The notes beneath the pieces are model-generated. The model had not been told where the DNA came from, ran no database searches, and worked only from the letters and a program-made list of their open reading frames with translations. Of a DNA stretch of 64,000 nucleotides, positions 10,830-18,771 are shown piece by piece (within the stretch, counting starts at the first letter, position 1; each line of letters begins with the position of its first letter). This DNA comes from Clostridia bacterium (GTDB lineage Bacteria; Bacillota; Clostridia; Christensenellales; Aristaeellaceae): assembly GCA_017938695.1 (NCBI GenBank), contig JAGBBA010000031.1, positions 62,001-126,000 of the forward strand. The letters run 5' to 3'. The position numbers and the translations under genes are program-made.

Positions 10830-12212
10830 ATGGGAAAGAAATTCATCAGCCTGCTGCTGGCTGTGCTGCTTTTGTGCGGTACCGCAGTGGCAGAGGGGGC
10901 GTACCAGCTCACGTTGAATTGGGAGCCCGCCTTGGAGGGAACCAAGCTCTGCTTGCAGCGCACCACGGATAACAGCGAAGAGAAGATTGACCAGCTGGCC
11001 CAGGCCATGAGCAAGGTGGCTGAAAAGACCGGCGTGCAGCTGAACGTGCAGGACAACGGCATGTATCTGGCGTTGACGCTGATGGATACGATGCTTGTGG
11101 ACATGGGCATATTCAGCCGGGAAAGCGATACGATCCTGGTCACATCGCTGCTGCCTGAGCGGTACCTTTGCTTCCAGGAGGCACTGGATGCGGTGGTGAC
11201 CAGCCCGGATGAGTGGATCAACGCCGATGAAGAAGCCCTTGGCGCGGCAGGCGCGGATATCCTGCAAGCTGTTACAGCATGGGCTGCCGCCATTCCGGCG
11301 ACGGAGGAATCCGGCAATTTCGTGGGGGACGCCTATGAAGGCGGTACGCGCCGCCGCAGCTTCGCCTTTGACGATGCAAAGATCGCTGCCTTGCTGGACG
11401 ATCTGCTGGATGTGCTGGAGAAGCACGGCATCGACGACCGTGCCTTGGAACCCATCACCAGCAGCGCACCGCTTTCCACCCTGCGCGGAAAGAACAATAC
11501 GGTGGCCGAAGCCAACCGGTTTAGCTATCTGCTGCACCTGGTCACCGATGACTGGGGCAATTTCGTCGGCCTTTCCCTAGTGACGCTGGAAGGCGAAAAC
11601 CAGGTGGCGACGTTGTCCTTCGCCGTGGCGGATAACGGCATTCGCTTTGTGCTGGGCTATGGCCTGAACGGGCAGAACTACTACATCGACGGCGTGCTGA
11701 TCGACAACGGCACCACCGAGGATGCCTTTGCCGCGGCCTACTCCCTGACGGTGTTCCAGGATCCCTACCGGCTGGGCTTTAGCGCGGTGGAGGAGTACAT
11801 CGACTATGTGGCACTGCTGATCAGCGGCAATGTCAAGGTGCAGCCCGGTGAAGAAACGACCACCTGGCTGGCCCAGGCCGAGGTGATAAGCCCCGCCTCT
11901 CCTTTGGGTGAAAGCCTGTATGTACTGGACGGTGCGTATCACACGGCTACCCAGACCACGGAGCAGAAGCTGCACTGGTACCTTACCGACGATGCAGGGG
12001 AAAAGGTGCTTTGCGAAACCCTGACCTTGACGGCGATGCCCTGCGAGCCCATGACCATCCAGACGGATGCGCTGACGATGGTTCCGGCAGAGGGCGAGGG
12101 AAGCCTGGGCACTGCCGAGCTTGATGCCCTGATGGAAGATAGTCTGCAAAACATGACGGTCGAGCTGTTCAGGAAAATCCCTGCACCGCTGCTGACCTTC
12201 CTGCTGTACTGA
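10830..12212 (+). CDS. Secreted protein of unknown function, tandem paralogue 3
   Basis: The 460-residue product begins MGKKFISLLLAVLLLCGTAV then AEG, an export signal with a probable signal peptidase I site. The mature chain opens with YQLTLNWEPALEGTKLCLQR, matching the strand-rich opening of its neighbours, and ends with a helix (LDALMEDSLQNMTVELFRKI) comparable to theirs. The ATG at 10830 has AGGAGG 7 bases upstream; an in-frame GTG at 10812 overlapping the previous stop is possible. The gene is the last of the operon and is followed by a strong terminator. Three adjacent relatives suggest gene duplication and perhaps a complex. Function unknown. Confidence 0.8.
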   Translation: MGKKFISLLLAVLLLCGTAVAEGAYQLTLNWEPALEGTKLCLQRTTDNSEEKIDQLAQAMSKVAEKTGVQLNVQDNGMYLALTLMDTMLVDMGIFSRESDTILVTSLLPERYLCFQEALDAVVTSPDEWINADEEALGAAGADILQAVTAWAAAIPATEESGNFVGDAYEGGTRRRSFAFDDAKIAALLDDLLDVLEKHGIDDRALEPITSSAPLSTLRGKNNTVAEANRFSYLLHLVTDDWGNFVGLSLVTLEGENQVATLSFAVADNGIRFVLGYGLNGQNYYIDGVLIDNGTTEDAFAAAYSLTVFQDPYRLGFSAVEEYIDYVALLISGNVKVQPGEETTTWLAQAEVISPASPLGESLYVLDGAYHTATQTTEQKLHWYLTDDAGEKVLCETLTLTAMPCEPMTIQTDALTMVPAEGEGSLGTAELDALMEDSLQNMTVELFRKIPAPLLTFLLY

Positions 12213-12228
12213 GCAAACTGAATAGAAA

Positions 12229-12267
12229 CAAGCCCTTCGCATAATAAACCATTGTGCGAAGGGCTTG
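12229..12267. terminator. Bidirectional terminator between convergent operons
   Basis: CAAGCCCTTCGCA / TGCGAAGGGCTTG forms a perfect 13-bp stem with a 13-base AT-rich loop, followed by TTGTTT on the plus strand. It lies between the secreted-protein operon and the minus-strand kinase gene. Confidence 0.85.
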
Positions 12268-12278
12268 TTGTTTGCTGT

Positions 12279-12953
12279 TTACTTTTCCAGGCCGAAATGC
12301 CGTGCCAGGGCCAGCAGCATTTCCTTACGGGTGTCATTTTCAAAATCCGACCGGGTGTAGGTGAAAAAGCCGGTGTGGTGCCAGTCGGGCTTCACGGGCG
12401 GCTGATACAGTGACCAGGCGTTGAAGTTCTTTAGCGTGGCCTCCGGGTCGGGACATTTCTGAATCTGATCCATCATAAACTTTTTATCGGGGTCATCCCT
12501 GTCAAAAAAGCGGGTGGCGGTGATGTCCTCCGGGTCGCAAAGCATGATGGCCACGTGGTCGTAGTCCGAGATCTGCCGAAGAACCTCAGGCGGAATGTTG
12601 GTATCCACAATGACCTTCCTGCCGGTGGCGGCCAGGCGGATAAGTTCCAGGATCTCCACCTCAATGCACTCCTGGGATACCTGTGTCACCCAGTTGTAGT
12701 GCTGCTCGGGCGTCATGCTCAGCCACTCCTGCCAGCCGGTCATGGTGTCGAAATAGCACAAGCCGGGCTGCTTCCAGCGGTCGAGCTTTTCGCGGGGAAA
12801 AGCGTCGTGATAGTTCTCGCCGCAGTGGATCATGTCATACCGCTCGGCCAGCATGCGCACCATAGTAGACTTGCCTGCATAGCTGTGGCCGTTGATAAAG
12901 TACACATTTTGCAGATAGTGCCGGATCAGGTTATCGCTGATCTGAATTTTCAT
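12279..12953 (-). CDS. P-loop NTPase, probable small-molecule or nucleotide kinase
   Basis: This 224-residue protein has a Walker A loop INGHSYAGKSTMVRML near residue 20 and a later hhhh-D stretch KVIVDTNIPPEV that resembles the Walker B strand of small P-loop kinases. An aspartate-rich lid-like segment FDRDDPDKKFM follows. The family could be adenylate/shikimate-like or AAA_33-type kinases; the substrate cannot be read from sequence. The start was set at the ATG at 12953, which has AAGGAGG 6 bases upstream. The gene is the last of the minus-strand block that begins with spoVB, starting 17 bases after ispDF. The frame is intact. Confidence 0.7.
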   Translation of the reverse strand: MKIQISDNLIRHYLQNVYFINGHSYAGKSTMVRMLAERYDMIHCGENYHDAFPREKLDRWKQPGLCYFDTMTGWQEWLSMTPEQHYNWVTQVSQECIEVEILELIRLAATGRKVIVDTNIPPEVLRQISDYDHVAIMLCDPEDITATRFFDRDDPDKKFMMDQIQKCPDPEATLKNFNAWSLYQPPVKPDWHHTGFFTYTRSDFENDTRKEMLLALARHFGLEK

Positions 12954-12970
12954 AGGGGCCTCCTTGGACG

Positions 12971-14134
12971 TCAAATCTCCTGGATCATGCACACAGCCTG
13001 GCTGCTGATGCCCTCCTCGCGGCCCTCAAAGGCCAGCCGCTCGGTGGTGGTGGCCTTCACGTTGACGCGGTCCAGGGGCAGCTGCAGGGCGTCAGCCACG
13101 TTCTGCCGCATTTGCGGGATATGGGGCAGCAGCTTGGGCTTTTGCGCAACGATGGTCACATCCGCATTGGTGACGCGGAAATGGTGCTCCTTCAACAGGG
13201 CGACCACGTGTTCCAGCAGCTTCATGGAGGAAATGCCTTTGTACTGAGGATCGGTATCCGGGAAGTGCTTGCCGATGTCGCCCAAGGCGGTGGCGCCCAG
13301 CATGGCGTCCATCAGGGCATGGAGTGCCACGTCGGCGTCGCTGTGGCCCAGCAGACCCAGGGTGTGGGGGATGGTCACGCCGCACAGGATCAGGTCGCGG
13401 CCTTCCACCAGGCGGTGCACATCGTAGCCCTGACCCACGCGCAGGGCAGGGAGAGCAGGGGAGTCGTTCAGCATTGCTTCAGCCATGGTGATATCCTCCG
13501 GTGTGGTGAGTTTGATATTGCGGCGGTTGCCCTCGGTGAGCTGCACGGGCAGGCCCATGTGCTCCACCAGCGAGGCATCGTCGGTGCCAAGGAAGCCTTC
13601 CGCCTGCGCGGCCAGATGGGCGCGGCGGATCAGCTCCACGGTGAAGGCCTGGGGTGTTTGCACGGCGCGCAGGGTGGCGCGGTCGGGGGTAGCGACCACC
13701 TGCCAGCCCTCGTTGACCTGCTTGATGGTATCAACGGCAGGGATTGCAGCGATGCCGGTGCCGGTCTTGTCCACGGCGTCCATGCAGCGGCGGATGGTAT
13801 CTTCGTCCACCAGGCACCGTGCACCGTCGTGGATCAGCACCTTGCTGGCGTCCGCTGGCAGGACTTGCAGGCCGTTCCACACGGAATCCTGCCGGGTTGC
13901 GCCGCCGGAAACGATGCGCACACGCTCATGCATCAGCCCAGAAGCCTCCAGAGCGGCCTGGATGGCGTTCTTGTCCTCATCCCGGGCAACGACAACCATG
14001 CCGTCTGCAACGGCTGTAAAGGCCCTTGCAGCGCGGCAAATGACGGGTTCACCCTGGAGCTCCAGCAGCACCTTGTTTTTGCCGGCACCCATTCGGGAAC
14101 CGCTGCCGCCAGCCAAAAGGATCACATACCACAT
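12971..14134 (-). CDS. ispDF: Bifunctional IspD/IspF, methylerythritol phosphate pathway
   Basis: This 387-residue protein fuses two enzymes of isoprenoid synthesis. Residues 1 to about 225 are IspD (2-C-methyl-D-erythritol 4-phosphate cytidylyltransferase), with [20 protein letters not shown], the HDGARCLVD segment and the VQTPQAF motif. Residues about 230-387 are IspF (2,4-cyclodiphosphate synthase), with the zinc motif [25 protein letters not shown], and [17 protein letters not shown]. All key metal ligands visible in these motifs are present, so both activities are likely. An AGGAGGG site precedes the ATG. The steps catalysed are not consecutive: IspE acts between them. Located between rqcP and the kinase gene in one transcription unit. 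Confidence 0.96.
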   Translation of the reverse strand: MWYVILLAGGSGSRMGAGKNKVLLELQGEPVICRAARAFTAVADGMVVVARDEDKNAIQAALEASGLMHERVRIVSGGATRQDSVWNGLQVLPADASKVLIHDGARCLVDEDTIRRCMDAVDKTGTGIAAIPAVDTIKQVNEGWQVVATPDRATLRAVQTPQAFTVELIRRAHLAAQAEGFLGTDDASLVEHMGLPVQLTEGNRRNIKLTTPEDITMAEAMLNDSPALPALRVGQGYDVHRLVEGRDLILCGVTIPHTLGLLGHSDADVALHALMDAMLGATALGDIGKHFPDTDPQYKGISSMKLLEHVVALLKEHHFRVTNADVTIVAQKPKLLPHIPQMRQNVADALQLPLDRVNVKATTTERLAFEGREEGISSQAVCMIQEI

Positions 14135-14149
14135 GGGAACACCCTCCTG

Positions 14150-14422
14150 TCAGTTGCGCTCAGCAGCCACACCGTCATCCTCCTGCAGGATGCGGTACAT
14201 ATCGGCTGCGCCTTCCTTGCGGACGGTTTCGGCCACGGCCAGGATCTCATAATGGCCGTAGCGGTCGCCAAAGCGGATGGACATCTTGTCGCCCACCTTC
14301 ACCTCGGCCCCGGGCTTGGCCACCTTGCCGTTCAGGGTCACGCGGCCGCCGGTGCAGGCCTCGTTGGCCACGGTGCGGCGCTTGATAATACGGGAAACCT
14401 TCAAATACTTGTCGAGTCGCAT
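14150..14422 (-). CDS. rqcP: RqcP (YabO), S4-domain ribosome quality control factor
   Basis: The 90-residue product, MRLDKYLKVSRIIKRRTVAN onwards, is nearly an S4 RNA-binding domain alone and closely follows the Bacillus YabO/RqcP pattern (MRLDKFLKVSRLIKRRT, then GDxxxxRFG, and a tail with EEAANMYxIL). RqcP works with RqcH to add alanine tails to nascent chains on stalled 50S subunits. The ATG at 14422 is the only start that gives the family N-terminus; the open frame upstream runs through the terminator after hup. It lies between hup and ispDF in the yabM-yabN-yabO type arrangement seen in many Firmicutes. Confidence 0.9.
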   Translation of the reverse strand: MRLDKYLKVSRIIKRRTVANEACTGGRVTLNGKVAKPGAEVKVGDKMSIRFGDRYGHYEILAVAETVRKEGAADMYRILQEDDGVAAERN

Positions 14423-14442
14423 AAAAACCTCCGCGGAGATAG

Positions 14443-14471
14443 AATAAAAGCCCGCAGGCGAACCCGCGGGC
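14443..14471 (-). terminator. Terminator or attenuator after hup
   Basis: On the minus strand GCCCGC ... GCGGGC folds into a 6-bp stem with a 10-base GC-rich loop and is followed by TTTTATT. It lies directly after hup and before rqcP, so it probably lowers rqcP-ispDF transcription relative to hup. Confidence 0.7.
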
Positions 14472-14488
14472 ATGTTACCATGGAAGGC

Positions 14489-14764
14489 TTACTTGTTGAC
14501 GGTGTCCTTCAGGGCCTTGCCAGCCTTGAAGACAGGAGCCTTGGAAGCCTCGATCGCAATTTCCTCGCCGGTGCGGGGGTTGCGAGCGGTACGGGCGGGA
14601 CGATCCTTCACTTCGAAGGAACCGAAGCCAACGATCTGCACCTTGTCGCCCTGAGCCAGGGTCTCGGTGATCACGTCAACAAAAGCGTTCAGGGCCTTCT
14701 CGGCGTCCTTCTTGGCGAAACCAGTCTTAGCAGCCAGGGCAGCGGTCAGTTCAGTCTTGTTCAT
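14489..14764 (-). CDS. hup: HU family DNA-binding protein
   Basis: This 91-residue protein is a nucleoid-organising HU: MNKTELTAALAAKTGFAKKD at the N-terminus, VQIVGFGSFEVKDRPART in the beta-saddle, and ARNPRTGEEIAI for the DNA-inserting arm (NPRTG with the intercalating proline). Length is exactly that of the family. The ATG has AAGGAGG about 9 bases upstream. Upstream, 115 bases separate it from mazG and contain inverted repeats, so hup could have its own start of transcription, but I see no clear promoter. It sits between mazG and rqcP, a position used in several Clostridia. Confidence 0.95.
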   Translation of the reverse strand: MNKTELTAALAAKTGFAKKDAEKALNAFVDVITETLAQGDKVQIVGFGSFEVKDRPARTARNPRTGEEIAIEASKAPVFKAGKALKDTVNK

Positions 14765-14837
14765 GGGTAGTTTCCTCCTTGTAATGTTCCGTGCAAAGGG
14801 CACGGCATGAATGTTAGGACGAATGTCCTTGAAAGCG

Positions 14838-14869
14838 GCGGACATGTTCAATGTTGTGCGTATGTCCGC
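14838..14869. repeat. Inverted repeat between mazG and hup
   Basis: GCGGACAT and ATGTCCGC are perfect 8-bp inverted arms, 16 bases apart, in the only sizeable gap of this block. No U-tract follows on the minus strand, so it is more likely an operator or processing hairpin than a terminator. A smaller pair, CCGTGC / GCACGG, lies at 14790-14806. Confidence 0.5.
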
Positions 14870-14879
14870 AAATTCAAAG

Positions 14880-16349
14880 TCAAGCTTCGGGGCAGTTTTT
14901 CTGCGCCGATTTGACCTGATTCCAGTATACATCCATTTCGCGCAAAGTCAAGCCCTCCAACGATTTTCCGGCAGAATTTATAAGATTTTCCATGGCTGTA
15001 AAGCGCGAAATGAACTTTTCTGTGGCATTTTTGAGCAATTCTTCGGCGTCGAGGCCGCACAGGCGCGTTACATTGACGCAGGAGAAGAGCAGATCGCCCA
15101 GTTCTTCGGCGGGATCACGGGAAGCATCCAGCTCTGCCTTGACTTCGTCGGCCTCCTCGTGCACCTTGGGCAGGGCCTCCAGGGCGGTGTCCCAGTCGAA
15201 GCCCACGTTGGCGGCCTTCTTCTGCACCTTGTGGGCGCGCATCAGGGCAGGGAGCCCCTTGGAAACGTCCGCAAGCACGGAAGCCTGGGTGGTCAGGCCC
15301 TTTTCGGCCTTCTTGAGCTTCTCCCAGTTGGTGGAAACTTCGTCGGCGGTTTTGCAGTCATCTGTGCCGAAAATATGGGCGTGGCGGTAGATCATTTTGC
15401 GGCAGATGTTGGTGGTCACGTCGCTGATGGTGAAGTCGCCGTGGCTCTTGCCAACGTTGGCGTGGAATACCACCTGCAGCAGCACGTCGCCCAGCTCGTC
15501 GGCCAGGTGGTCGATGTCGCCCTCGTCAATGGCACCGACGGTTTCATAGGCTTCCTCGATCAGGTATTTGCGCAGGCTTTCGTGGGTCTGCTCACGGTCC
15601 CAGGGGCAGCCGTTCTCACCGCAGAGGATATCCAGGATCTCCACCAGATCGGCAAAGCAGAAACGCTTGCGCAGCCGCAGCGGCACAGCAGGCAGGTAGA
15701 CGGCCACGGTGTGGTCGTAGGTACGCTGGCGATCCAGCTCCATCAGGGGCAGCTGTACGGGCTTGCGGTTGGTCTTGACGCTGGAGGGGAATAGCGTGAC
15801 GGTCATTTCGTCGTCGTAGAGATCGGTGAGCCACAGCTTGACCATGCCAGCCAGGACGGGGGAGTTGATCTCGGTGATCAGCAGGGGCATGCGGGGATCA
15901 AGCTGCGTTTTTTCGCAGTCCATAGCAGGGATCACACGAATGCCGGAAGCCTGCACCTGTCCTTCGGGCAGGGCACTGAGGTAGGCATCGGCCAGGGAAA
16001 GCCCAGCCATACGTACCAGTTTGCCATCTTCGGGCATGGAGGCAGCCAGCGCGGCCACGGAGCCATCGGTGGTGGCATCCATGACAGCATAGGTTACAGG
16101 GGCCGTTTGGGCGGTGCACCAAAGCTTCTTGGCGATGGCGGCGTGGAGTTCGTCAAAGTCCCAGTACTCATCGTAAAGGGCGTCCATGGTGGTGTAGGGG
16201 ATGGTCTGCTCCTTCAGCCACTGAGCCACGCCGTGATGCTCGGTGCGGAGAATCAGCTGTTTGGCGGCGCGCAGGGCATCAGCGGTTTGCAGAGTGAGCA
16301 GGCCAGGATCGCCCGGACCCAGGGAAACAACGGTGATAACAGGCTTCAT
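14880..16349 (-). CDS. mazG: YabN-type tetrapyrrole methylase / MazG pyrophosphohydrolase fusion
   Basis: This 489-residue protein has two parts. The first about 220 residues are a SAM-dependent tetrapyrrole methylase-like domain, with ITVVSLGPGDPGLLTLQTAD at the start. The rest is a double MazG NTP pyrophosphohydrolase: ENGCPWDREQTHESLRKYLI, EEAYETVGAIDEGD, ADELGDVLLQVVFHA, then a second KVHEEADEVKAEL and EELGDLLFSCVN. MazG hydrolyses non-canonical NTPs; the role of the methylase half is not established. The ATG at 16349 is 11 bases after the spoVB stop and is preceded by GGGGCACC, a weak ribosome site. B. subtilis YabN has the same fusion and neighbours. Confidence 0.93.
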   Translation of the reverse strand: MKPVITVVSLGPGDPGLLTLQTADALRAAKQLILRTEHHGVAQWLKEQTIPYTTMDALYDEYWDFDELHAAIAKKLWCTAQTAPVTYAVMDATTDGSVAALAASMPEDGKLVRMAGLSLADAYLSALPEGQVQASGIRVIPAMDCEKTQLDPRMPLLITEINSPVLAGMVKLWLTDLYDDEMTVTLFPSSVKTNRKPVQLPLMELDRQRTYDHTVAVYLPAVPLRLRKRFCFADLVEILDILCGENGCPWDREQTHESLRKYLIEEAYETVGAIDEGDIDHLADELGDVLLQVVFHANVGKSHGDFTISDVTTNICRKMIYRHAHIFGTDDCKTADEVSTNWEKLKKAEKGLTTQASVLADVSKGLPALMRAHKVQKKAANVGFDWDTALEALPKVHEEADEVKAELDASRDPAEELGDLLFSCVNVTRLCGLDAEELLKNATEKFISRFTAMENLINSAGKSLEGLTLREMDVYWNQVKSAQKNCPEA

Positions 16350-16359
16350 TAGGGGCACC

Positions 16360-17931
16360 TCATGCTTTCTTCTTGCGGCGGAAGGACTTGAAGTCATCCA
16401 CAGAAACAGCCTTCACAGCCAGCGCAACAACGATATAGACGGCCACGCCGATGATGATCTCGGCAATGGTCAGGAAGCGGTTCAGGGGCAAAAGCTCGCG
16501 CAGGGCCCACACCACGACGCCCATGGCAGCCGTGGCAATGCCAGGCCGCACCAGCCAGCCCATCCAGTTGAACTTCATTTTGCCATACTTCAGCACGAAA
16601 TACAGGTTGGGGATCATGGACACGGAATAGCACACGATGGACGCGATGGGCGCACCGTGGATGTTGATGCCCGGAATGCCCACCAGAATGTAGTTCAGGG
16701 CGATTTTGCAGGCCACGCCGGCAATGAGGGTATACATGGGAATGCGCTGCCTGTGCAGTCCCTGCAGAATGGAGCTGGTGGCCTGCACCACCGTGAACAG
16801 CACCACCGTGAGGCTGGACATGGCAAGCAGCTGGCTGGAGACCTGCAGCTCGGCGGCAGTGAGGGTCTCCTGGTAGAAGAAGGAAATGATGGGCTGGCTC
16901 AAAAGGCTCATGCCGATGGAGCAGGGGAAGCCAATGAGGAAGGCAAACCGCAGGCCCAGGTCGCTCTGGCGGGCAATGCCGTCGTAGTCCTCCAGGGCCT
17001 TGGCGGCGGAAATGGCAGGCACCAGGCTCATGGAAATGGACAGCGCCAGGGCGGTGGGAACGTTGATGAGACGGATCACCATGCCGGTGAACAGGCCGTA
17101 CAGCGGACGAGCCTCCTCACGGGCAATGCCAGCGTCCATCAGGCGGGAAATGAGCATGGTGGAGTCCACAAACTGCGCCAGAGGCACAATGCAGGCGCTG
17201 ATGGTGATGGGGATGGAGATGGCCATCAGCCGCTTACCCAGGGTGGTGGTAGCGATGGGTGCTTCGTCCGTAAGCTGCGGAATGCTGCTGAAGGTGGCGC
17301 TGCGACGGAAATAGAGGATGATCATGTAGAGAAGCGCCAGGGCTTCCACAATGGTGATGCCCAGCAGCGCTCCGGCAGCGCCGTGCGCCATGCTGATGCG
17401 GCTGCCCATGTAAGCCAGGGGCAGGGACACGAACACCTTGCCCACCTGTTCGATCAGCTGGCTGATGGCGGTGGGAACCATGTTCTGCTGGCCCTGCATA
17501 AAGCCGCGGAAGGCAGACAGCACACAGACCAGCGCCACGCAGGGGGCAATGACCTGGAAGCCAAGCTGCGCCTGGGGTTCGTCCACCAGAATGGTGAGCT
17601 GATGACTGCCGATGAGCATCACCAGCGTACAAATGCAGCCCAGCGAGGCCAGCAGCCACAGCGCCACGCGGAACACACGGCGGGCGTTGCGGGGGTCGTC
17701 CTTGGCCAGGCAGTGGGACACCATGCGGGAGATGGCCACCGGCAGACCAGCGGAGGAAACCGTCAACAAAAGATTATAGGTGGGGAAGACCGACTGGAAA
17801 ATGCCCAGGCCGTCGGTGCCGATGAGCCAGGTCAGCGGAATGCTGAACAGCACGCCCACCAGCTTGCAGATGATGCCGGTCATGCCCAGGACGGTCATGC
17901 CGCCCACAATGGACTTGGTTTGCTTTGCCAT
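16360..17931 (-). CDS. spoVB: SpoVB/MurJ-type lipid flippase
   Basis: This 523-residue multispan membrane protein of the MOP/MATE superfamily starts with a GGMTVLGMTGIICKLVGVLF segment and has about 14 hydrophobic helices, with GTDGLGIFQSVFPTYNLLL and SRMVSHCLAKDD early and a charged KSFRRKKKA tail. The family moves lipid-linked cell-wall precursors across the membrane; SpoVB acts in spore cortex synthesis and YabM is its vegetative relative. Subfamily cannot be fixed by eye, but the position after spoVT and before mazG matches yabM. It has its own promoter upstream and AAGGAAGG before the ATG. Confidence 0.85.
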   Translation of the reverse strand: MAKQTKSIVGGMTVLGMTGIICKLVGVLFSIPLTWLIGTDGLGIFQSVFPTYNLLLTVSSAGLPVAISRMVSHCLAKDDPRNARRVFRVALWLLASLGCICTLVMLIGSHQLTILVDEPQAQLGFQVIAPCVALVCVLSAFRGFMQGQQNMVPTAISQLIEQVGKVFVSLPLAYMGSRISMAHGAAGALLGITIVEALALLYMIILYFRRSATFSSIPQLTDEAPIATTTLGKRLMAISIPITISACIVPLAQFVDSTMLISRLMDAGIAREEARPLYGLFTGMVIRLINVPTALALSISMSLVPAISAAKALEDYDGIARQSDLGLRFAFLIGFPCSIGMSLLSQPIISFFYQETLTAAELQVSSQLLAMSSLTVVLFTVVQATSSILQGLHRQRIPMYTLIAGVACKIALNYILVGIPGINIHGAPIASIVCYSVSMIPNLYFVLKYGKMKFNWMGWLVRPGIATAAMGVVVWALRELLPLNRFLTIAEIIIGVAVYIVVALAVKAVSVDDFKSFRRKKKA

Positions 17932-17971
17932 AAGACCTTCCTTTGCTCAAGAGAATATGAACACAACTTAT

Positions 17972-18000
17972 ATTATACGCCCAATATCCGCATGGCACAA
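17972..18000 (-). promoter_or_regulatory. Sigma-A-type promoter of the spoVB-mazG-hup block
   Basis: On the minus strand TTGTGC (18000-17995) and a perfect TATAAT (17977-17972) are 17 bases apart, about 35 bases before the spoVB start codon. It is immediately downstream of the spoVT terminator. Confidence 0.75.
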
Positions 18001-18002
18001 GC

Positions 18003-18036
18003 AAAAAAATGACCTCCGCGGTAATTTGCGGAGGTC
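18003..18036 (-). terminator. Intrinsic terminator after spoVT
   Basis: On the minus strand GACCTCCGC / GCGGAGGTC forms a perfect 9-bp stem followed by ATTTTTTT. It separates spoVT from spoVB. Confidence 0.9.
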
Positions 18037-18041
18037 GATGC

Positions 18042-18596
18042 TTATTGTTCCATCTGGCGGCCAACGATGCCAGCCGCCGTCTCGGCTACCTTGAGTTCCG
18101 TGTCACCCATGCGGGCGCCCTGCTCGCGGCTGAGGAGCAGCACGGCGCCAATGGCCTCGCCATCGGCAATGATGGGGGACAGCACCTGGGCGGTGTAGCC
18201 CTGGGCATCCTCCTCGTTGGTGATGGCCACGGTTTTGCCACCCAGGTTGCGGTTGATGGCCACGGTCTGCCGGTTGGCAATGGCGGTTTCCAGGTCGCGG
18301 CTGATGGGCTTGTCCCACAGCTCCTTTTTGCTCACACCGCTGGCGGCCACCACCTGGTCGCGATCCACAATGCAGGCGATATGCCCCAGGGAGCGGAAGA
18401 GGGACTCGGTGTAGTCCTTGGCGAAGGATTGCATCTCGCCGATGGGGGAATACTTTTTCAGAATGACCTCGCCGTCGCGGTCGGTGTAGATCTCCAGCGG
18501 GTCGCCCTCGCGGATACGAAGGGTGCGGCGGATCTCCTTGGGGATGACCACGCGGCCAAGTTCGTCGATTCTGCGCACAATGCCGGTTGCTCGCAC
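18042..18596 (-). CDS. spoVT: SpoVT, stage V sporulation transcriptional regulator
   Basis: This 184-residue protein has an AbrB swapped-hairpin DNA-binding domain at residues 1-50 (TGIVRRIDELGRVVIPKEIR, then LRIREGDPLEIYTD) and a GAF-like C-terminal domain of about 130 residues, the exact SpoVT layout. In Bacilli it tunes forespore genes under sigma-G; in Clostridia it is broadly needed for late sporulation. The start is a GTG with GGGAGG about 8 bases upstream, and the family N-terminus MRATGIVRR fits. Its presence suggests a sporulating lineage, though it does not by itself prove spore formation. Confidence 0.95.
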   Translation of the reverse strand: MRATGIVRRIDELGRVVIPKEIRRTLRIREGDPLEIYTDRDGEVILKKYSPIGEMQSFAKDYTESLFRSLGHIACIVDRDQVVAASGVSKKELWDKPISRDLETAIANRQTVAINRNLGGKTVAITNEEDAQGYTAQVLSPIIADGEAIGAVLLLSREQGARMGDTELKVAETAAGIVGRQMEQ

Positions 18597-18710
18597 GTTT
18601 GTTGCCTCCCTTTAGATTGTCTTTTCAACCATAGTATGGTGGGGGAATGGGCGATTATCCCGGCAGATGGTGGAAATGTTGGGAAGGGCAGGAGAGGCGC
18701 AGGCATAGGA

Positions 18711-18737
18711 AAAGGCCGCTGCGAAACACAGCGGCCT
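18711..18737 (-). terminator. Intrinsic terminator ending the 13.4-kb glycan operon
   Basis: On the minus strand AGGCCGCTG / CAGCGGCCT is a perfect 9-bp stem with a 7-base loop, followed by TTTTCC. It lies 35 bases after the solute-binding protein stop. A second short hairpin, GATTATC / GATAATC, sits between the stop codon and this stem. Confidence 0.8.
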
Positions 18738-18771
18738 CGATTATCTGTTGAGGATAATCAGCTATTTGCGA

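Noticed and set aside
14838..14869. Terminator after mazG
   Set aside because: The stem has a 16-base loop and no U-tract on the minus strand, so it was kept only as an inverted repeat.
16243..18012. A 589-codon open frame opposite mazG and spoVB
   Set aside because: It mirrors a clear flippase and a MazG gene and has a biased Gly/His/Gln composition.
18042..18596. Calling the lineage a proven spore former from spoVT and spoVB
   Set aside because: Both families also occur in non-sporulating Clostridia, and yabP and yabQ are not found beside them.
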